A model generated the notes under the pieces. The model was not told the origin of the DNA and did no database searches. It was given only the letters and a program-made list of their open reading frames with translations. The position numbers and the translations under genes were made by a program. A DNA stretch of 64,000 bases from NCBI GenBank assembly GCA_907163375.1, contig CAJQUW010008995.1, forward strand, positions 124,001-188,000, in the 5' to 3' direction. Source of the stretch: Prostheceraeus crozeri (lineage: Eukaryota; Platyhelminthes; Polycladida; Euryleptidae). The first letter of the stretch is position 1. Every line of letters begins with the position of its first letter. Positions 56,601 through 64,000 of the stretch are shown piece after piece.

Positions 56601-57473
56601 TAGCTCAATCATATGGGATAAGGTTGCGATGGATGTGACACATTTCAAGGGGAAGGCATATCTATCTATGATTGATTTAGCATCTCGTTTCACGACATGG
56701 CGCGAGTTGAGAATGAATCAGCTTCGGAAGTGGTCAGTCACGTTGAGCAAGTGGTCTCTTAATTTGGTCCACCCTCCTCAATCTTGACTGACAACGGTAT
56801 AGTGTCTCGGAATTTTCTAGAATTGTTGGATAACTGGGAGATAGAGCAGATTCTGTCTTGTGCTTATAGACCTCAGGGCAACGCGGTTATCGAAAGGATG
56901 CACCGAACGGTCAACCAATGTGCCATGCGAACAACGAGATCTATGCAGGAAGCTGTTTTTTGGGTCAGTGACAGTAAAGATGGTAGAAATTCAGGTCCAT
57001 TCGAAATGATGCTTTCAGCCTATTCAAAGAAGCCAGAAATTAATAAACAACGCAGTAGGTTAACGACATGCGATTCCAAACAGCTAAGTACTCAACGCTT
57101 TATAAACAATAATTCATACGATCCGGAGAGGAATCCTCTTACCGTGGGGATAAAATATATTTGCGGAACCCTGAAGGAAAGTGTGACAGCGTTTGGTCAG
57201 GACCACACAGAATAAGATCGATTCGATCAAGCGTAGGAGTAGTCATTAATGACGATAGGATCACTAGGCATGTCTCGCACCTTAGAATTGTACCCATTGA
57301 TAAACCTATCAGAGAAGATTTTGAAACGCATGACAATGACGAGAGTGTGAGTTTAGCAAAATCAGACAATGAAGTCATTATCCCTCGTAGAAGTGAGCGT
57401 GTGAGGTGTCCGGCGTGGATGAATGACTATGTGTGTTGACAGCATCTTGTATGCTATGTTAGGTCTTAAAACA

Positions 57474-57747
57474 TGTGGGGCGTATAAGTGATTTTAGATT
57501 TGCCGCCGTTGTCTCGTTTGCGTGTATAGGGTTCTCTACATAGTAGCATTACATCAGCCTCCCATGTATGATGTCACCATCATCTCACGATCGTCTCACA
57601 AATTATGACATCATTAATCAGTCAAAATGTAACTTCGAATTGATTATGAAGAAACTTTTACAAGTACAGAACAAAAAGGTGTTAAAACTGTCAATAAAGA
57701 GTGAAAGTTGACTCTAGACGCTGGTCTTCTCAATTTCCTGTCAGACA
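57474..57747 (+). repeat. LTR 2 (shared by copies A and B)
   Basis: 274 bp, TGT...ACA ends. It is the 3' LTR of copy A and at the same time the 5' LTR of copy B. Confidence 0.85.
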
Positions 57748-60700
57748 AGAAGCTATGCTGCCCCCGCACAAAGGCATTAATCCGAGAAATGCGCATTGAC
57801 GGAAGGACAATGGGAACTCTGATCGACATCGACTGCAGTGTTACTCTCATAAGTGAGCACGTTGTACATGGGAGACGTCGTAATTCATCCAGTGTGAGTT
57901 TAGAGATGATGAACAAGGCTTGTTTGTACACTCGTGGGTCCATTGAATTGAGGTCCATTGTAACTGACAATGGCATTGATTTAGGGCCGATCAGTTCTCA
58001 CATCGTTTCTAGCCTGCCTCTTAATGTAGATATAATTCTAGGATTAGATGTTTTGTCTGTGAATAGACTCGAACTATCCTACACAAATAGAGAAAGAATA
58101 CTAGATAAATTTCACACCATCTACCGATACTGTTGATCGGGTGAGACCCTGTCAAACTCGCAACAACGCTCTGATCAAAGAAATTGTTATCGACGACAAA
58201 ATAATGAGAACGCTGATTGGCACAGGTTGTAGCGTGACTTTAATAGGCAATTATGTGCAGGGTAAACGTCGTCATTTCCTAATACTGCATTAGATATGAT
58301 GAATAAGACTGTTTTGCACACCCGTGGATCTATTGAGTTTAAATCTATTGTATGCGATGACTTTGATCTAAGATCGATTACCGCTCATTCTGTCCCCAGT
58401 CTACCGCTAGGTGTAGATGCAGTCATTGGATTGGACTTGTTATCTTAAAACAGACTCGAACTGTTTCGTCGGGATCGGGATGTTTGAATAAAATTTTCTA
58501 AACCGACCAAAGGTATTGCGAACCTTATTACTAATCAACCGTCAATTGATAATGCAATAATTACCGACAGTGATTTTGACTCTAGGTTTCACGAGGGCCG
58601 TTGGATGGCTAATTGGAAATGGGCTGATAAGGACAAGATTAATGAATTACATAGGTATCCCTGTAGATATGTCAGACAAACTAACCGCGAGGCTTTTGAT
58701 AAAGAAATTGAGGCATGGGTTAGGGAAAGCATAATGATACAAGACTGTTGAACAGCACGGTGAGATACGCGTTTACCTACCGCTGATGGCCGTTGAGCAA
58801 GACAAAGGCGATGAAAGAAAAGTCCGCCCGGTGCTGACTATCGGAAACTGAACCGTATTGTTTCAGTGTTTTCCTGGCGGTGCTGTTCCACTTTGTGCTG
58901 AGAGACTCAGAGAGTGGCGTATGAAAAGCGGGAGGGGCTCATTGCCAGACCTTGGGAAGACCTATTTACAAATTCACATTGACAAATCACTTTGTGTTTA
59001 TCAAGCTGTTAGTTGGAGATGAAATACCTGTCTTCTCACGAGACTGGGGTTTGGCCTATCTGTAGCGCAAAAAAATAATGACTGCCATTGTCGAAAAGGT
59101 GTTAGCCAAAGCTATAAATGTCAGTGAAGCGGTATCAAGTTACTTTGATGATTTGTTTATAAACACATGCAAAATTGATGTCAATTACGTCAAGTCATAT
59201 TGATTGACTTGGGGATTAGAAAGAAAACAGCCTTCAAGCTTAGGCGACAGAGACGGGGTCAAGGTACTCGGCATGAAGGTTAAAGAGGATCTTTCATGGG
59301 AAAGAGAAAACAAATTACCATAAGTACCTAATAAATGCACGAGACAGCAAATGCACAGTGTTGTAGGTGAGCTTGTAAAAGTCACTTCCCAATTGCAGGT
59401 TGGCTACGAGTCCAGTGCAGTTTCATACAAACGTTTACAGCTATTTCCAAATCAGGTTGGGATGAAATTGCTCCAGAAAATCTGAAAAAAAACTTTTACA
59501 TGAAATTCAGAAAAAAATTAGAAAAGAAGGAGATCCTGTACGCGGTCATTGGTCAGTCAGTCGCTTCGCCCCAATGGCGGTATGGGCAGACGCTAGTGGG
59601 TTAGCAGTTGATGCATTAAAAGAAATAATAGAAATTGAGCAGCTTCAAATCAAGCCCGTTCTAGTTGCATCAAAGGAGAATTTGTCAGATCAACTAACCC
59701 GTGTTCCTAAGTCATGGTTGCAAATAGAGAAAGAACTGACTTCAGTGATCGATGACGATGAGACAACAATAGCGGGGGCTGTTGTTTTTCGTGAACAAAG
59801 CACCAAGCTCGGAAAAGACAATAAGGCAGTTCACTCTAGGTGTCACTTTGGAGTAGACAGGACCCTGCGTCTGGCGACGGAAAAATAAGGCACACAGGTC
59901 TCTAGAAGGATGGCGAAAAGTGTTGTCAGTCGTTGCGACACGTGTTCAAAGATTGATCCTGCCATTATTTAAAATGGGACCGCGGCATGGTAGGTAGCTC
60001 AATCATATGGGACAAGGTTGCGATGGATGTGACACATTTCAAGGGGAAGGCATATCTATCAATGATTGATTTAGCATCTCGTTTCACGACATGGCGCGAG
60101 TTGAGAAATGAATCAGCTTCGGAAGTGGTCAGTCACGTTGAGCAAGTGGTCTCTTAATTTGGTCCACCCTCCTCAATCTTGACTGACAACGGTATAGCGT
60201 CTCGGAATTTTCTAGAATTGTTGGATAACTGGGAGATAGGGCAGATTCTGTCCTGTGCTTATAGACCTCAGGGCAACGCGGTTATCGAAAGGATGCACCG
60301 AACGGTCAACCGATGTGCCATGCGAACAACGAGATCTATGCAGGAAGCTGTTTTTTGGGTCAGTGACAGTAAAGATGGTAGAAATTCAGGTCCATTCGAA
60401 ATGATGCTTTCAGCCTATTCAAAGAAGCCAGAAATTAATAAACAGTGCAGTAGGATAACGACAGGCGATTCCATACAGCTAAGTACTCAACGCTTTATAA
60501 ACAATAATTCATACGATCCGGAGAGGAATCCTCTTACCGTGGGGATAAAATATATTTGCGGAACCCTGAAGGAAAGTGTGACAGCGTTTGGTCAGGACCA
60601 CACAGAATAAGATCGATTCGATCAAGCGTAGGAGTAGTCATTAATGACGATAGGATCACTAGGCATGTCTCGCACCTTAGAATTGTACCCATTGATAGAC

Positions 60701-60868
60701 CTATCAGAGAAGATTTTGAAACGCATGACAATGACGAGAGTGTGAGTTCAGCAAAATCAGACAATGAAGTCATTATCCCTCGTAGAAGCGAGCGTGTGAG
60801 GTGTCCGGCGTGGATGAATGACTATGTGTGTTGACAGCATCTTGTATGCTATGTTAGGTCTTAAAACC

Positions 60869-61129
60869 TGTGGGGCGTATATGTGCTTTTAGATTTGCCG
60901 CCGTTGTCTCGTTTGCGTGTATAGGGTTCTCTACATAGTGGCATTACATCAGCCTCCCATGTATGATGTCACCATCATCTCAAAAACTATGACATCATTT
61001 ATCAGTCAAAATGTGATTGCGAATTGACAATGAAGAAACTTTTATGTGTACATAACAAAGAGGTGTTGAGCTGTCAAAAAGAGTGAAAGTTGACACTAGA
61101 CGCTGGTCTACTCAACTTCCTATCAGACA
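60869..61129 (+). repeat. LTR 3 (3' of copy B)
   Basis: 261 bp; about 20 differences from LTR 2 by eye, mostly in its second half. No matching target duplication was found with the left flank of LTR 1. Confidence 0.8.
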
Positions 61130-61567
61130 AGAGTTGATTTTTTGTGCTATAATTTATGAAACGGTCTGTCCATGTGGCTATTTTAATGTGCACGCTTTCT
61201 TGTAGGCCTACACTCAATCCGAAATTGTTCCATTGTGTCTCAGATCCGACCTGATGTAGTTGAACATCACGTGCTTATTCAGTGAGCATGCAGAACTACC
61301 AGGGGAACATGAACATATCTGGATTAATGTCATCAATAACCTAAAAACAAATCGGGTTCGAACTGTGCATCCCTAATGTATGCATTGCACAGATTCTCAT
61401 TTAGGAATCGACAATTCAAGAATGAATTTCTCAGTAATATCTTCTGTGAATAAAAAATTCATTTCTTGGTGACAAAAACCTGCGTTTCCTCTTAGTAAGT
61501 GGCAGCAAGTGCCACGCACACATTCTGCCACTAAACATGAGCATTTGTACCATGTCTTTCCCAAATG

Positions 61568-61755
61568 TGATAATGCTCATCATGGGAAGCAACAAGGCGT
61601 CAATGTTCATCTATTATTTTATTTTGTTGGATATCACAAGGCCTTTCGGGGGTCATAAACGGCCATCGTCAGGCGAAAAGTAAGTTAAAAATAAGGAAAA
61701 ATAAAGAAATAAGCAAACATGGACGCTTTGTGGCTTCCCATGATGAGCATTATCA
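61568..61755. repeat. Short unit with 40-bp inverted ends
   Basis: 61568-61609 and 61715-61755 are inverted copies (TGATAATGCTCATCATGGGA shared exactly, then a few changes). Between them on the minus strand is CCTGACGATGGCC...CCCGAAAGGCC, which has the CUGANGA and GAAA strands of a hammerhead-like core. It resembles a solo terminal repeat of a Penelope-like element. Confidence 0.55.
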
Positions 61756-63340
61756 ATGATTCAAGCCCTTTATTTTCGGAAATCTTGTGCAAATGCAAAA
61801 ACTAGTTCAGATGTAATCAAACTAATATGAGAAATATACAAAATCTGCCTCACAGTTGCGTCACATAGTTAGTTGGAAATTCACACACCTGCGACGTCGC
61901 AGGCGCGGATTCATTCCAAGAAATTCGAAATGTCAAATTTGTCACTACCTAATGTTGATGAGCTATAACAAACTCTAATGCAATCCATGAGTTGATTTGA
62001 GAATTTGCAACATCATAGATCACATCATGATGGGTTGACACAGACCTTTGACATGGAAAATTTTTTTCCCAGTGGGACGCATTCTAGTGGCTTCATCTAT
62101 TGTCTATATATTTTTTTCTGTTTCTACACATGTGGAAATACAAAATAATATAAATTTTAACATGACTCATTCGATTCTAGTGATAAGGATATACACGACA
62201 AGTTCAAAAGATAGAAAGCCGTGAGCCATGCAATATAGAGACTGTTTGTGATCATGCAATTTTTTCCCAGTTGTTCCTATAATGCTGATCGCGATTCTCA
62301 GTTGCAGATCAATTAATGCAGTGCGAATCATTGCTCAGTCAGATCTCCCATGTGCTTCGATGTCAATGTGGGAACACCAGTTTATTTGGGTTTCCATTGT
62401 GAAGAGGGCGACTGCTTCAAACAATGTGCAATCCCAGTGCACTTTTTTCATGAGGATTGATGGCATGATATTGGATTTCATAGTCACAGTTTGTAGTTAT
62501 GCGCATCACTTGAATGTATAATGAATTTTTTTCAAAACTTTTGAGAACTAGGGGCCACATCAGAGTTCACTTCAGTCATTCTCTCACTATAGCCTTATCT
62601 GCATGTGCTCATTTTATAGAGGCTCATGCTTTTCAGAATTCCAGGCATGCACATTGTGGTGTAGACAAAATTCGGAGAATATTTTGATTGTCATCACCCA
62701 GCACATCTTGTGTAATAAATGAAAAAAATGTCGATGAGCTGCATGTCATTTTCTTCGCAAAAAATATAATCAGTTCATAAAATATATTTTGTTTAAATGC
62801 ATTTCGCTGAATACGTACCTCATCGTCACCTATAGCGCACAAATCAAAATAGCAGGTACGAGCGTGGGATCATATGTTTTGCGCACATCTTCGTGGCATT
62901 TTTACTAAATTCTTTGCGATTTCCATGTTCAATGCAAGTTAGATATACTATTCAAGCAATAATTCATGACATTCTTTGAGAAAGAATACTGTATTGTATC
63001 ATTTTGTATTGCCAGAGCTGTATTCAATGATTTTGACGAGCATATCAGTAACTTGTTAGTGGGTGGTGAATTACTATCTAGTTAGAATGAATTGTAGAAA
63101 ATCTTCTGTGAATTTTTTCATGAAGGTGAGTAATCTACACCTATATTGACCAGCAAGGCTGTTTATGTATTGCTTAGTTTACTATGAGCTCAATTATTTT
63201 AGGGAGCTTTTCGCTTTTTCTTTTATTTCGAGTGATATTGCACAGTGATCTATTTTATGACTTAAAACTTCACCCTCACAAGTACATACCATGATCAATT
63301 AGCAACTATGCCTACATCCTACTACGAATTCCGAGAGATT
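61756..63340. other. Unassigned AT-rich interval
   Basis: No supported gene; the frames at 62282-62521 and 62633-62842 lack motifs. Confidence 0.4.
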
Positions 63341-63344
63341 TTAG

Positions 63345-63900
63345 AAACAATTTAGCATCTCCCAGTTGTCAGAAATGACGCATTCGTTCTTCTCGCTGTC
63401 TATGGAACACGTAGTAGTCGCCGGTAACACATCGAACGCTATTGCAGATTTGGTAATTGAAGCGTTACAGGTATATGTGTCTGACCCGCATCGACGGAGA
63501 GACCAGATGTAACAATCCATAAACCACATTCTGGTTTGGATGTAGAACTTCTTGTTTGTCAACAGCTTCATTTTCATAAAATGAGCTTTGTCTATCGCAA
63601 TTCGCATCGATTACACACTCAGATCTGCCGTCGTCCGTCGCATTGATCACAGATAGAGCAAAGGATCTGATCTATTTTATGCTGACTCCGCTTATCGTTG
63701 TCTATATCCACTTTTTGTGCTATGGCCTTCGTTTTTCTGCATTTATCCTCAATCCATAGTCTGGACTCGATCCGCTGGAGATCATCTTCGTTGTCTGTCA
63801 GCAATGAGCACTGTATCGTCGTCATACCTCAAATGTTTGATTATTTTACCGTTATTTGCTGTTCCAGAGTTCTGGTATTCTTCTTCACATTCTCTTTTGA
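63345..63900 (-). pseudogene. LINE reverse transcriptase fragment (third LINE family)
   Basis: Minus strand: KHLRYDDDTVLIAD (about 63785-63830), the reverse transcriptase active-site box with YDDD in place of YADD, preceded by SGTANNGKIIK. After a frame change it continues TDNEDDLQRIESR. Further downstream comes AIDKAHFMKMKLLTNKKF then YIQTRMWFMDCYIWS, the thumb and ..LLT.K.L....R..F....W. block. At least two frame changes. The wording differs from the other LINEs in the window, so it is another clade. The upstream part of the element may continue past 63900 towards the window end. Confidence 0.7.
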
Positions 63901-64000
63901 CATTCTCTTCTTCACATTCTTCGCATTTTTCAGATTTTGACCTCTGTCCACCTTAAACAATGACGGATACGAATGTAGAATAGCTCTTTGACAAGCTGAG

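Larger units (their letters stand above)
53008..57747 (+). mobile_element. Ty3/gypsy-like LTR retrotransposon fossil, copy A
   Basis: Fossil LTR element with parts in the standard order: LTR (53008-53277), gag-like region with two CCHC zinc knuckles (about 53290-54210), two successive protease-like segments (about 54210-54590 and 54620-54910), reverse transcriptase (about 55230-55620), a remnant region, integrase with its zinc-finger, catalytic core and C-terminal part (about 56450-57440), and the LTR shared with copy B (57474-57747). The reverse transcriptase wording (R-P-V-L-D-Y-R and K-A-Y-L-Q-I-H) places it near Ty3/gypsy rather than BEL/Pao. It is broken, with about ten or more breaks, and old. 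A SINE has inserted into the gag region. Confidence 0.8.
57474..61129 (+). mobile_element. Ty3/gypsy-like LTR retrotransposon fossil, copy B
   Basis: Second copy, in tandem with the first and sharing LTR 2. Parts seen: protease-like segments (from about 57770), reverse transcriptase (about 58780-59200), integrase (about 59840-60840) and LTR 3 (60869-61129). No gag-like region is seen. The internal part is nearly identical to copy A, including most of the damage, so it arose by duplication of an element that was already dead, probably by recombination between LTRs. Broken, with about ten breaks. Confidence 0.8.

Noticed and set aside
53008-61129. BEL/Pao assignment of the LTR element
   Set aside because: TGT...ACA LTR ends would allow it, but the reverse transcriptase and integrase wording fits Ty3/gypsy better.

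Overview
The window is animal nuclear DNA from an invertebrate whose phylum I cannot fix. It has no operons or ribosome-binding sites. Coding exons have GT/AG borders and sit in long AT-rich introns, and most of the rest is transposon debris of animal families: Tc1/mariner, Penelope-like elements with GIY-YIG endonuclease, several non-LTR retrotransposons (LINEs), tRNA-headed SINEs and a Ty3/gypsy-like LTR element.

Layout. 0-3.6 kb is retroelement and Tc1 debris. 3.9-19.3 kb holds the one convincing host gene, plus strand: seven exons whose reading phases agree at every junction, ending in a stop at 19264. Its introns carry a Tc1 relic, a perfect 36-bp hairpin, palindromic (foldback) repeats, a 1.37-kb TIR element with two strong hairpins and an internally deleted mariner with 120-bp ends. 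20.6-22.3 kb is an intact 559-codon ORF of a probably transposon-derived family. 22.8-24.2 kb is a mariner-like element with perfect 28-bp TIRs. 26.5-34.2 kb is a 7.7-kb array of about 200 copies of a 38-bp unit; the unit is a piece of a LINE reverse transcriptase ORF and the array sits inside that same LINE copy. 34.5-39.4 kb is a large inverted-repeat element whose arms contain a smaller palindrome. 40-53 kb is mostly unassigned AT-rich DNA with Penelope-like, LINE, MITE and foldback pieces nested in one another. 53.0-61.1 kb is a broken LTR retrotransposon present as two tandem copies sharing a middle LTR. 61-64 kb has an inverted-repeat unit and a third LINE type.

Main observations. (1) Two sites 19.5 kb apart (25037-25101 and 44598-44655) share a pseudoknot supported by five compensatory base-pair changes, which points to an undescribed structured RNA or ribozyme of a mobile element. 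(2) The 38-bp satellite can be traced to its birthplace in a LINE ORF, where a short repeat (GCAGCAGGAG / GCAGCTGGAG) brackets one unit. (3) Two GIY-YIG relics of almost equal size (714 and 724 bp) are both bracketed by inverted repeats. (4) The 34.5-39.4 kb element is a palindrome within a palindrome. All calls come from reading the sequence; family assignments rest on remembered motifs, not on searches.
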